A DNA stretch of 64,000 bases from Spirosoma sp. 48-14. GTDB taxonomy: Bacteria > Bacteroidota > Bacteroidia > Cytophagales > Spirosomataceae. Numbering within the stretch: position 1 is the first letter of the stretch; each line of letters starts with the position of its first letter. This document shows, in pieces, positions 52,726 to 61,701 of this stretch. The translations under genes were made by a program, and so were the position numbers. The notes under the pieces are model-generated. The model ran no database searches and was not told the DNA's origin. It saw only the letters and a list, made by a program, of their open reading frames with translations. The stretch is from NCBI RefSeq assembly GCF_001898575.1, contig NZ_MKUD01000019.1, forward strand, positions 1 through 64,000. Direction: 5' to 3'.

Positions 52726-55350
52726 ATGAAACCGAACCACCATCCCCCACCCCGCTTTGCCACCTGGCTCTTGGACCATTTCGGCCATCCTGATACTCGC
52801 GAGGAAGTTCAGGGTGATCTACTGGAACTGTATGCCCATTGGACACAAACGGTGGGGCAGAGAAAAGCCAACTGGCGATATAGCCTCAGTGCTCTTAAAC
52901 TGCTGCGACCACTGGCTAAGCGGAAAAGCAACGAACAGTATACAACCTATCATTTTTTGAATCCTGTTATGATACGCAATTATATAACCGTTGCCTTTCG
53001 GAATCTGATTCGCAACAAAGCCTTTTCGACGATCAACCTAACGGGTCTGGCGCTGGGCATGGCCTCCAGTCTCTTTATCCTGCTCTGGGTACAGGACGAA
53101 CGTAGCGTAGATGCCTTTCATGCCAACGGGAAGTACCTGTATCAGGTCTACGAACGCCACTATTTTGACGGTAAAACCGAAGCCGATTATACGACCCAGG
53201 GATTATTGGCCGAGGAGCTGAAACGGGTTATTCCAGAAGTGCAGTACGCCAGCAGTATCCAGGGGAATCATATCGTCAAGACGGCCTTCGAAGCGGGTGA
53301 TAAACTGAATAAAATGGACGGTACATTTGCCAGCGATGATTTCTTTCGGATGTTCAGTTATCCGCTTCTTCAGGGTACACCCCAAACCGCCTTGGCAGCA
53401 CCAACGGGTATTGCCATTTCCCGGAAAATGGCCGATTATTTCTTCGGAAGCCCGGAACAGGCTATGGGGAAAGCGATCCGCTATGAAAACAGAGATGACC
53501 TGACCGTCACTGCGGTTTTTGAAAACATACCCGCCAATTCGTCGCAACAGTTTGATTTTCTGCGTGGCTGGAAAGCCTATGTAGCGCAGAATGATTGGGT
53601 TCATAACTGGAACAGCACCGATCCATACACCTACATTCAGCTACGGGCCGATGCGAATCCGATGGCTGTCGAAGCCAAAATCAAGGATTTCCTGTATCGG
53701 TATAAGCCCAAAAATCCGTCGTCTGTAGACGAACTTGCTCTGCAACCTTATTCAGAAACGTACCTCCATTCGAACTTGAAAAATGGCCGGCCGGAGGGTG
53801 GCCGCATTGAGTATGTACGCCTGTTTAGCCTTGTTGGTCTGTTTCTGCTGGTTATTGCCTGCATCAACTTCATGAATCTGGCGACGGCCCGCTCGGCCAA
53901 ACGTGCTAAAGAAGTGGGGGTCAGAAAAGTAGTAGGTGCCATTCGGTCGGCGCTGGTTGGGCAGTTCGTGGGCGAAGCCATGCTGCTGACCTTATTCTCG
54001 ATGCTTCTGGCAATTGGGCTGGTAGCAATTGCTTTGCCAACCTTTAACAACCTGACGGGCAAACAGCTGACACTACCTTTCGGCCAGTCTGTTTTCTGGG
54101 CTACATTACTGGGATTATTGCTGACTACCGGATTCTTGTCCGGTAGCTATCCTGCCTTTTTCCTGTCGTCGCTGAGCCCGATTCGGGTGCTGAAAGGCCG
54201 ATTACAGTTCAGCCCCGGTGCCGCTACATTTCGCAAAAGTCTGGTTATTTTTCAGTTCGGACTTTCCATGCTGTTGATGGTTGGTATGATTGTAATGTAC
54301 CGCCAAATGAACTATATCCAGACTAAAAACCTGGGTTACGACCGCGAAAACCTGCTTTATCTGCCCATCGAAGGCGATTTAACTACCAAATACAATCTGT
54401 TTAAATCAGAAGTCAGCCAGTTGCCCGGCATCGTATCCGTATCCCGGATTCGTAATTCACCTACTACCATCGATCATCACACAGGCGACATTCGCTGGGT
54501 AGGCAAAGATCAGAATCAGGCGGCATCGCTGGCGGACGTGCTGGTCGGTTACGATTTTGTGAAAACCATGCGGCTTAAACTGGCCGAAGGGCGTGATTTT
54601 TCTGCGGACTTTGGTGCCGATTCAGTCAGTTATGCAGGCTTCCTTGTCAATGAAGCTGCCGTCAAAAAATTCGGTTATACTAATCCAGTTGGCAAGCCGC
54701 TATGGTGGGGAAACAACGAAGGTAAAATCATTGGTGTACTCAACGATTTTCATTTCAGTTCAATGCATCAGGCCATTGAGCCCCTGGTGATTCGACTGGA
54801 CGAAAGTAAACCATTCGGAACCATACTGGTACGCACTGAAGCCGGGAAAACCAAAGAAGCTCTGGCCAATCTGGAAAAAACGTGGCAGCAGTTGAATCCT
54901 AAATTTCCATTCACCTATCAGTTTTCCGATCAGGAATTTGCCCGGCTGTACAAACGTGAACAGATGGTCAGTCAGTTAGCCAATTACTTTGCGGTGCTGG
55001 CCATTTTTATTTCCTGTCTGGGACTGTTTGGGCTAGCTACGTTCACGGCCGAGCAGCGGACGAAAGAAATTGGTATTCGGAAAGTGCTGGGCGCTTCGGT
55101 GGGCAGTGTCGTTACGCTCCTGTCGAGCGACTTTTTAAAGCCCGTGTTGATCGCCATTATCATCACGACGCCCATTGCCTGGTACGTTATGACCCGCTGG
55201 CTGGACGATTTCGCCTACAAAGTCGACCTTTCTTGGTGGATATTCGCCTTAGCAGGCGGCCTGGCCATCGGTATCGCCTTGCTGACCGTGGGCTTCCAAA
55301 GCATTAAAGCTGCTCTGATGAACCCCGTAAAATCATTGCGGTCGGAATAA
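52726..55350 (+). CDS. FtsX-type permease with prefix domain, module 3 gene 2
   Basis: An 874-residue permease with prefix PPRFATWLLDHFGHPDTREEVQGDLLELYAHW. The codons for the prefix are almost identical to those of the gene before (shared runs around 50030-50090 and 52795-52870), indicating recent duplication or gene conversion of this segment. TM1 is in FSTINLTGLALGMASSLFILLWV. The coupling loops are RAKEVGVRKVVGAIR and RTKEIGIRKVLGAS. It ends NPVKSLRSE and is followed by a 28-bp palindrome. Confidence 0.9.
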   Translation: MKPNHHPPPRFATWLLDHFGHPDTREEVQGDLLELYAHWTQTVGQRKANWRYSLSALKLLRPLAKRKSNEQYTTYHFLNPVMIRNYITVAFRNLIRNKAFSTINLTGLALGMASSLFILLWVQDERSVDAFHANGKYLYQVYERHYFDGKTEADYTTQGLLAEELKRVIPEVQYASSIQGNHIVKTAFEAGDKLNKMDGTFASDDFFRMFSYPLLQGTPQTALAAPTGIAISRKMADYFFGSPEQAMGKAIRYENRDDLTVTAVFENIPANSSQQFDFLRGWKAYVAQNDWVHNWNSTDPYTYIQLRADANPMAVEAKIKDFLYRYKPKNPSSVDELALQPYSETYLHSNLKNGRPEGGRIEYVRLFSLVGLFLLVIACINFMNLATARSAKRAKEVGVRKVVGAIRSALVGQFVGEAMLLTLFSMLLAIGLVAIALPTFNNLTGKQLTLPFGQSVFWATLLGLLLTTGFLSGSYPAFFLSSLSPIRVLKGRLQFSPGAATFRKSLVIFQFGLSMLLMVGMIVMYRQMNYIQTKNLGYDRENLLYLPIEGDLTTKYNLFKSEVSQLPGIVSVSRIRNSPTTIDHHTGDIRWVGKDQNQAASLADVLVGYDFVKTMRLKLAEGRDFSADFGADSVSYAGFLVNEAAVKKFGYTNPVGKPLWWGNNEGKIIGVLNDFHFSSMHQAIEPLVIRLDESKPFGTILVRTEAGKTKEALANLEKTWQQLNPKFPFTYQFSDQEFARLYKREQMVSQLANYFAVLAIFISCLGLFGLATFTAEQRTKEIGIRKVLGASVGSVVTLLSSDFLKPVLIAIIITTPIAWYVMTRWLDDFAYKVDLSWWIFALAGGLAIGIALLTVGFQSIKAALMNPVKSLRSE

Positions 55351-55362
55351 ACCCATTATCAC

Positions 55363-55390
55363 GTAGAGACAAGGCATGCCTTGTCTCTAC
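55363..55390. repeat. Simple 28-bp palindrome, copy 4
   Basis: Perfect palindrome with half-site GTAGAGACAAGGCA, identical to copy 1 although 17.6 kb away. It lies in the 56-bp gap between two permease genes. Confidence 0.85.
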
Positions 55391-55406
55391 AAACAAATAC
55401 AAAACC

Positions 55407-58040
55407 ATGCACCCACCCCGCCTGGCCACCTGGCTGCTAGAAACCTTCGGCCATCCCGACACCCTGGAAGAGGTGCAGGGTGATTTGCTGGAACTGTATG
55501 ACCACTGGGTACAAACCGTGGGCATGAGAAACGCCAACTGGCGCTATAGCCTGAGTGCGCTGAAGTTGTTACGACCACTGGCCAAATCGACATCCCAACT
55601 TAGATACCCGACACCTTTTTTATTAAGTCCTGCTATGATTCGCAATTATGTAAAAATCGCCTGGCGTAATCTGACGCACGCCAAAGTCTTTTCCGGCATC
55701 AATGGATTTGGGTTAACGCTCGGAATAACCTGCGCCCTGCTGGTCTTTCTGGTTATCGTTCATGAAACCAGCTACGATACGCAGCATAAAAACGCCGACC
55801 GTATCTATCGCGTCGAAACGGTGAACAACAGCGACCCCAACCCGCATCCGGGAACCTACACCGAAATGGCCGTTGTCTTGCCTAAAGAAGTGCCTGAATT
55901 TGAAGCAATCGCACCCGTCTACTACGAATGGGGCCGGGGGGTGTCGATTCCGGCGTCGGGTGATGTTTTCCGGGAACCGATTACGTTTACCGATCAGACT
56001 ATTTTTCATCTCCTCGATTATCAATGGGTTACCGGCAATGCTCAAACGGCACTTACCCAACCGAATCAGGTAGTGTTGACAGAATCATCGGCAAAGAAGT
56101 TTTTTGGCACCACCAACGCCCTTGGCAAAGTCATTCGCTACGACAACAAACAGGACTTGCAGGTAACGGGTGTGCTGAAAGATCATCCCGAAACCACGAG
56201 TTTTCCTTTTGATATCATGGTTTCCTTTTCCACCCTTAAGCGTGTGCAGCCGGATTTTGATTCGCACGGCTGGAATGGATTTGGCGATAATTTTCATATC
56301 TATACCCTCCTCAAACCAGGATTCAGGCCGGAGCAACTGACGAATCGCTTTCATGCCATACAGGTCAAATACCAGAAAGATCCGAAGACGGTTGCCAATC
56401 AGCACTTCGCGTTACGACCGTTATCCGAAGTACACTATGGGTTCAATTTCAGTGGTCGGCAGGCCAGTATAAAACTTCTCCGCATCCTCGCCCTGATTGG
56501 CGGTCTTGTTCTGCTCATCGCTTGTATCAATTTCATCAACCTGACGACGGCCCAAGCCCTCAAACGGGCGAAAGAAATCGGTATCCGAAAGGCGGTAGGT
56601 AGCAATCGATTGTCGCTCATCTACCAGTTTCTGACCGAAGCGGGTCTACTTACGTGCCTGGCTACCCTGATGGCTCTGGTACTGGCCTGGCTATTCCTAC
56701 CCTCGATTGCGTCAATGATGGAGCTGCCCCTAACAACCGCTGATTTAGCCACCTGGAAGGTCGGGGTGTTTCTGGCTGGTTTAGCGATCATTACTACTGC
56801 CTTAGCCGGAACCTATCCAGCCTTCCGACTATCGGGTATGCCACCGATCTGGGCACTGAAAACCAATAAGCTCCCAAAAGGGGAACGCAGTATCTCGTTA
56901 CGGCAGGGATTGGTCGTGGTGCAGTTTACCATTTCCATGATTCTGATTAGCTGCGCCTTGCTTATTAACAGGCAACTATCGTTTTTTCAGAACGCCGATC
57001 TAGGGTTCAACAAAAACGCCATTGTCACCGTTGGACTGCCCAGCAACGAACCCGACAAACTGCAAACGCTACGGGCGCAGCTAATGGAATCGCCACAGAT
57101 AAAAGATGTGAGTTTCTCGCTCAATAGCGCATCGTCGGAAGGCAACTGGATGCAGGGCATGCAATACCGCAAGGGAGCCAACGTGAATGAAATTAAAACC
57201 CAGATGAAAATGGGCGATTCGCATTTTCTGGATACCTACGGTATTCAACTGCTGGCAGGCGAAAAACTCAAGGATACCGATACCACAAAGGCTTCGTTAA
57301 AAGTCATTGCCAACGAGATTTTCCTTGACCGAATGGGCATTAGTCGGCCGGAAGCAGCGCTTGGGCAAACGATATTTTACGGCGACGGGCAGGAATTTGC
57401 GACCATTGTTGGGGTGGCAAAAAACTTCCATGTCAATTCGCTTCACCAGAAGATCGACCCGACGCTAATTCAGGTAGTCCCCAATAATTTTTATCAGGTA
57501 GGCATTAAGCTACAAAGCGAATATCCTACCACCCAATCGATACAGTCGGCGTTGACGACCATTGAAAAATCCTGGAAAGCTACGTTCCCCAACCATGTTT
57601 TTGAGTACCAGTTTCTGGACAAAACGCTGGCAGACGCTTACAAAAACGAAACCCGAACCTCGCAGTTGATCGAAACCTCCACACTGATCGCGATTTTGAT
57701 TGCCTGCCTGGGCCTGTTCGGTCTGGCTACGTTCTCCGCCGAACAGCGTACCAAAGAAATTGGCGTTCGGAAAGTACTGGGCGCATCGGTCGCCAGCATC
57801 ATCGCCCTCATGACCAAAGATTTCCTGAAACTCGTAGCCATCGCCATGCTGATAGCTTCGCCCATTGCCTGGTATGCCATGAGTCAGTGGCTGCAAAATT
57901 TCGAGTTCAAAATCGGAATCACTTGGTGGGTATTTGCCCTAACAGGTCTGTTGATGGCGGTCATTGCCCTGCTGACGGTTAGTTTCCAGAGCATCAAAGC
58001 CGCCCTGATGAACCCGGTAAAATCACTGCGTTCGGAATGA
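55407..58040 (+). CDS. FtsX-type permease with prefix domain, module 3 gene 3
   Basis: An 877-residue permease, last of the module. The prefix is PPRLATWLLETFGHPDTLEEVQGDLLELYDHW. TM1 is in FSGINGFGLTLGITCALLVFLVI, with the periplasmic region QHKNADRIYRVETVN. The coupling loops are RAKEIGIRKAVGSNR and RTKEIGVRKVLGAS. It ends NPVKSLRSE. An inverted-repeat element (58109-58192) of another family lies downstream. Confidence 0.9.
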   Translation: MHPPRLATWLLETFGHPDTLEEVQGDLLELYDHWVQTVGMRNANWRYSLSALKLLRPLAKSTSQLRYPTPFLLSPAMIRNYVKIAWRNLTHAKVFSGINGFGLTLGITCALLVFLVIVHETSYDTQHKNADRIYRVETVNNSDPNPHPGTYTEMAVVLPKEVPEFEAIAPVYYEWGRGVSIPASGDVFREPITFTDQTIFHLLDYQWVTGNAQTALTQPNQVVLTESSAKKFFGTTNALGKVIRYDNKQDLQVTGVLKDHPETTSFPFDIMVSFSTLKRVQPDFDSHGWNGFGDNFHIYTLLKPGFRPEQLTNRFHAIQVKYQKDPKTVANQHFALRPLSEVHYGFNFSGRQASIKLLRILALIGGLVLLIACINFINLTTAQALKRAKEIGIRKAVGSNRLSLIYQFLTEAGLLTCLATLMALVLAWLFLPSIASMMELPLTTADLATWKVGVFLAGLAIITTALAGTYPAFRLSGMPPIWALKTNKLPKGERSISLRQGLVVVQFTISMILISCALLINRQLSFFQNADLGFNKNAIVTVGLPSNEPDKLQTLRAQLMESPQIKDVSFSLNSASSEGNWMQGMQYRKGANVNEIKTQMKMGDSHFLDTYGIQLLAGEKLKDTDTTKASLKVIANEIFLDRMGISRPEAALGQTIFYGDGQEFATIVGVAKNFHVNSLHQKIDPTLIQVVPNNFYQVGIKLQSEYPTTQSIQSALTTIEKSWKATFPNHVFEYQFLDKTLADAYKNETRTSQLIETSTLIAILIACLGLFGLATFSAEQRTKEIGVRKVLGASVASIIALMTKDFLKLVAIAMLIASPIAWYAMSQWLQNFEFKIGITWWVFALTGLLMAVIALLTVSFQSIKAALMNPVKSLRSE

Positions 58041-58108
58041 TTGGGTGTCGAAATTGATGTACCAATAGTGTATTATAGCCTGTTTAAACTTCTGTGGAAT
58101 AGTTATTT

Positions 58109-58192
58109 ATGTCATCCCGACGCAGGAGGATCTTCGGTGAGTGCCCATTGAGTAGCCTGTTTTCGAAAATCCCTCCTGCGTCGGGATGACAT
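58109..58192. repeat. MITE-like element with 23/24-bp terminal inverted repeats
   Basis: ATGTCATCCCGACGCAGGAG at 58109 onward is mirrored by CTCCTGCGTCGGGATGACAT ending at 58192, with a one-base indel and a 37-bp interior. It lies between the last permease and a convergent gene. The GTCATCCCGACG word recurs in many bacterial intergenic repeats, from memory, so this is probably a dispersed repeat that also terminates transcription. Confidence 0.7.
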
Positions 58193-58231
58193 AAAATACC
58201 AACAAGTTCTTAATCCCGATTAATCCCGGCC

Positions 58232-59131
58232 TTACTGATTAATTGCTAAAAGAAGGCCGGGAATCATCAAAAGACCATCTAAATACACATAATATACATA
58301 GTCGGACAGGGGTGACTGAAGCCGACGAGCACTCAAAACCAGGAGTACCATAGGCAAGCCCAGACATAGGAGAGTTTTCGGCGGGATTCCCTGAAAAAAC
58401 AAGGCCGTAAGCGTAACCACATAAGCCACCACTAACCCCCGAAAAAACAGGAGTGCCTGCTGGTTTGTGAGCATCGATACAATGGTTAGCCATTTCGATT
58501 TACCGTCATCGCTCCGGTCGCGGTAGTCGAACCAGAAGGCAATGCTGTAGATGAATACAAACCAGTTTAAAGCCCAGGTAACGACGAGCATACTGCTGAA
58601 ATGCCGGGTTGTGTCGTTAATGAGCAGCGGAAGCCCAACCATAACGTATGTCCAGACCATCGACAGGTAGGCCGTTTTGAGAATGGCAATCCGGCGCAGT
58701 GCCAAAAAAGGCCAGAAATTAAGCTTGGGAGCCGTATACAAAAACGCCAGCACAACAACCGGAAAAAGATCGTACAGATAGGTCTTGAGTGCGTACAGTT
58801 CGCGTAAACCAATAATGGCCGACAGCAGAAAAAGCACGAGTAGCAACGGTTTGTTTCGTTGATTCCAGCGAAGCCGCAGAGCGCCTGCCGTCGATAAATC
58901 GGTCGGTACATCGGTCAGGTACCAGTGTAGAGAATAACTGCCCAGAGTGCCCGCAAACACGAAGAGCAAAAGCGAACGGGGTAGCCTGAGATCAAACAGC
59001 AATGCGGTCGTCTGGCATAAAACAACAGCGCAGAACGCAATGTAGGCATTGCTAAACAGAATGAACTGGAGCGCAGATTCTAAAAAGCCAAGCAGGGCTC
59101 GACGCATTCGATCATGATCAACTACGTGCAT
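58232..59131 (-). CDS. UbiA-like integral membrane protein
   Basis: A 299-residue protein with about eight predicted helices (FILFSNAYIAFCAVVL, LLLFVFAGTLGSYSLHWYL, PLLLVLFLLSAIIGL and others). The segment IAFWFDYRDRSDDGKSKWLT resembles the second Asp-rich motif of UbiA prenyltransferases. The first motif (NDxxD) is not clear, as the matching region reads YLTDVPTDLS. It may therefore be a UbiA homologue with altered chemistry. ATG 59131 is preferred over an upstream TTG. It is a lone minus-strand gene. Confidence 0.65.
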   Translation of the reverse strand: MHVVDHDRMRRALLGFLESALQFILFSNAYIAFCAVVLCQTTALLFDLRLPRSLLLFVFAGTLGSYSLHWYLTDVPTDLSTAGALRLRWNQRNKPLLLVLFLLSAIIGLRELYALKTYLYDLFPVVVLAFLYTAPKLNFWPFLALRRIAILKTAYLSMVWTYVMVGLPLLINDTTRHFSSMLVVTWALNWFVFIYSIAFWFDYRDRSDDGKSKWLTIVSMLTNQQALLFFRGLVVAYVVTLTALFFQGIPPKTLLCLGLPMVLLVLSARRLQSPLSDYVYYVYLDGLLMIPGLLLAINQ

Positions 59132-59516
59132 CAACGATACAGACAAGTCAAATTCTCAACTAGACGGTTAATGTGTACCCACACTATTGACGCGTGTACG
59201 GCAAGTATAGTCTGGTAATTTTTAGGGGGCAAAGCCATACCGAATCACCTCCCAAAATAAGGTAACAATTGACAGAACTTGTTGGTTATGCTGCTATTTA
59301 ACTACCATTCCTTTAGCTTATCACCCTCCACCGTGAAGGGCGGCCGTTTGGCGGAAGTTATGACATCAAGACCGAACGTACCCCAAACGGCTGGTGCATT
59401 AATCATCTGAAATAAAACCTTAAATAGACCGATGGCAACGCATCGCTTCAATAAGGTCGTTTTACCCGTACTTTTGTTGTACCGGCCCGTTGGGGGTTGG
59501 TACAGCAAAAACACAG
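59132..59516. other. Intergenic region with possible gene fragment and AraC promoter
   Basis: The gap contains the promoter of the AraC gene: TACTTTTG at 59469-59476 fits the Bacteroidota TAnnTTTG element. On the minus strand, 59302-59430 encodes a protein-like tail (VWGTFGLDVITSAKRPPFTVEG then KLKEW-stop) without a plausible start. It may be a remnant of a lost gene. The rest shows no feature. Confidence 0.3.
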
Positions 59517-60695
59517 GTGAATATAAGCCTACACCCTTTCGACCTCATTGTTATCCTGGGTATCGCACAGGGACTTTTGTATGCTATCCTGTTGCTGACA
59601 AAGTATGGCCAATACCCTAGTAAGCAGTTACTGGCTTTTTTGCTGTTTGTTTTCTGCATTCTCAGTGCCAAAATTCTACTTCACACGCTGGGTTTATGGC
59701 AGAATCCGCATCTACGATATATCCCGCTGGCTTTCGACCTTGCCATCCAGCCGCTGCTTTACCTCTATGTAGTGTCGCTGACCCAGCGAAATTTCGTGTT
59801 TAAGCGAGCGTATTGGCTTCACTTTACCCCCACGCTGCTTTTTATGCTCCATGCCGTGCTGGTTTACAGCCGAACCCAGGCGACGGATAATCTGGCGATC
59901 AAAGACCAACTGGCCGAAGACCTGTACTTCAACACAGTGAAATCCATTGAAGACGTTCTGTCGGTTCTGTCGGGTATTGCGTATGGATTGATTAGTTATC
60001 GTCGGTTGGTTCGTTACCGGCAATGGTTGTTCAATTCAATTTCCAATTCGGCTTATCCAGGCTATTTGTGGCTGCGTACGATACTGGTTCTCATGGGAGG
60101 AGCCTTGCTGTTGCTGGGCCTGAATCTATTCCTGGATATGGGGTTAGGCTTCAATGGCCGGTACTTTTTTCATTGGCAGCTATTTTATGTGTATCTGGCC
60201 GCAAATGTGTACTACCTGGGCATTGTTGGGTATCAGCAGCCACCGTTTGACGTAGCGTTTGATGAGTCGGTAGCCGATACGTCGCCTAAACGAGTGCTCG
60301 ATACGTTGAAAGACGACCAGATTCAGGGCGTAAAAAGCCGTATCGAAACTGCCCTCGAACAGGAGTCCGTTTTTTTGGACCCCGATCTGAGCCTGAATAG
60401 TCTGGCCGTTCACCTACAGGTTTCACCAGGGATTGTTTCGGCCGTAATTAACAGCGAATTCGAGAAAAGCTTTCGGAGTTTGATTAACGAACGGCGCGTC
60501 GAGGAAGTAAAGCGTCGGCTGACCGACCCGGCCTACAAACATCTGTCAATACTGGGCATTGCGCTGGAAACGGGTTTTAATTCGGAAGCCAGTTTTTACC
60601 GGGTCTTCAAATCCGTAACCGGGCTGTCGCCCCGACAATATACGGCCCAGAATACTCCCAATATCGTTATTGAGAACTCTCAAAAGCCAAAATGA
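59517..60695 (+). CDS. Membrane-anchored AraC-family regulator
   Basis: A 392-residue protein. The N-terminal half has about seven hydrophobic helices (LIVILGIAQGLLYAILLL, LLAFLLFVFCILSAKIL, IQPLLYLYVVSL and more), the C-terminal 110 residues an AraC helix-turn-helix pair (LSLNSLAVHLQVSPGIVSAVINSEFEKSF and SILGIALETGFNSEASFYRVFKSVTGLSPRQY). GTG 59517 is chosen because NISLHPFDLIVILGIAQG matches the usual family opening and leaves about 34 bp after the promoter; a TTG at 59490 is the alternative. It would sense a membrane or external signal. The targets are unknown; the C10 protease gene lies 70 bp downstream. Confidence 0.85.
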   Translation: MNISLHPFDLIVILGIAQGLLYAILLLTKYGQYPSKQLLAFLLFVFCILSAKILLHTLGLWQNPHLRYIPLAFDLAIQPLLYLYVVSLTQRNFVFKRAYWLHFTPTLLFMLHAVLVYSRTQATDNLAIKDQLAEDLYFNTVKSIEDVLSVLSGIAYGLISYRRLVRYRQWLFNSISNSAYPGYLWLRTILVLMGGALLLLGLNLFLDMGLGFNGRYFFHWQLFYVYLAANVYYLGIVGYQQPPFDVAFDESVADTSPKRVLDTLKDDQIQGVKSRIETALEQESVFLDPDLSLNSLAVHLQVSPGIVSAVINSEFEKSFRSLINERRVEEVKRRLTDPAYKHLSILGIALETGFNSEASFYRVFKSVTGLSPRQYTAQNTPNIVIENSQKPK

Positions 60696-60765
60696 GAGGT
60701 TTGCCAGCGAACGGCATGCGTGTTTTGCCCCGACAATTTATCGTTCAACGCAAATCATCATCGTC

Positions 60766-61572
60766 ATGCTGCGAGTTGCCTTCATTAGTTTTCTGGTTAT
60801 CCTTTCCTTGACAACCGTATCGGCCCAGTTGCAGGAGCCGGTTCAAAAAAACGGTACTGTTCTGCTGAAAACCCACTGGGATCAGTTTGGCCCCTATGCC
60901 CGCTATGCCCCCGATAACCATGTGTTGGGTTGCTGGAGTACGGCGCTGGCCCAGATTTTTTATTACCATCGGCTTCGGCCCACAGGTGTCGTTTCGTATC
61001 AATGCTCAAAAGGGTATAAAATTGAGGATACGCTGGCCAATCATACGATAGCGTGGGATCAGTTTGCGACACGTATCGAGCCAACTACGCCCCATGTGGC
61101 CCAGGATAATGTGGCCCGGTTTTCGTATATGACGGCCGAAGTGATTCGCAAAGATTTTGGAACGGGTAGCTATCTGGAAATGGTGAACCCCGTCGGGCAG
61201 GTAAATGCCTATTTCCCCTGCCAGGCTGAGTTTTATGTGTCGTTTACCGAACCAATTCCACTCTCTAAGGAACAGTTAGCGGCTATTGCCCAAAAAGAAA
61301 ACATTCAGCATGTGCTACAACGCGATGAGGTAGTGAAGCTGATTCAGCGCGAAATTGATGCGAAACGGCCTGTGTATTTTCATTTCGGGAATTTCACGAC
61401 CTACGGTCATTCAACCGTTATCGACGGCTGCCAGCAGGAAAACAACACGTTTTGGGTGCATATCAATTACGGCGCTGGTGGAAAACGCAGTGGTTGGTAT
61501 GATCTGTTTAAGCCGATTGATGTTGCCGACGACATAAAACTGCGCGCCTTTGTCACTGTCAAACCCAATTAA
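60766..61572 (+). CDS. C10 (streptopain-like) cysteine protease, secreted
   Basis: A 268-residue secreted protein with a Sec signal peptide (1-20, TTVSA-Q). It has catalytic Cys56 in GCWSTALAQIFYYHRLRP, His215 in YGHSTVIDG and the WVHINYGAGGKRSGWY region with N234, which match the family C10 active site. The usual N-terminal inhibitory propeptide of C10 proteases is missing or very short, so the mature enzyme would start about 20 residues before the catalytic domain. ATG 60766 is preferred to an upstream ATG without a signal. It follows the AraC regulator gene. Confidence 0.8.
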   Translation: MLRVAFISFLVILSLTTVSAQLQEPVQKNGTVLLKTHWDQFGPYARYAPDNHVLGCWSTALAQIFYYHRLRPTGVVSYQCSKGYKIEDTLANHTIAWDQFATRIEPTTPHVAQDNVARFSYMTAEVIRKDFGTGSYLEMVNPVGQVNAYFPCQAEFYVSFTEPIPLSKEQLAAIAQKENIQHVLQRDEVVKLIQREIDAKRPVYFHFGNFTTYGHSTVIDGCQQENNTFWVHINYGAGGKRSGWYDLFKPIDVADDIKLRAFVTVKPN

Positions 61573-61597
61573 TTGGTCATTATTGTTGATTCTTCGG

Positions 61598-61624
61598 CTT
61601 GTCCGCGATACAATCGTGGGCAAG
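61598..61624. repeat. Hairpin repeat related to 25883-25905
   Basis: CTTGTCCGCGAT (61598-61609) and ATCGTGGGCAAG (61613-61624) form a 12-bp stem with a G-T type mismatch and a 3-nt loop. The core is the same as CGTCCACGAT/ATCGCGGACG at 25883. It lies after the C10 protease gene. Confidence 0.65.
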
Positions 61625-61701
61625 CTAATGGTCGATTGTAAACTTGTAGGTCAGCTTTTTTATCCGCAACTTGCCTTTTCATTGTCGATTTGCTGATGTT
61701 C

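Noticed and set aside
37776..55390. Regularly recurring palindromes that might suggest a CRISPR array
   Set aside because: The units are 28-bp palindromes separated by whole genes of over 2.6 kb, with no spacers and no cas genes.
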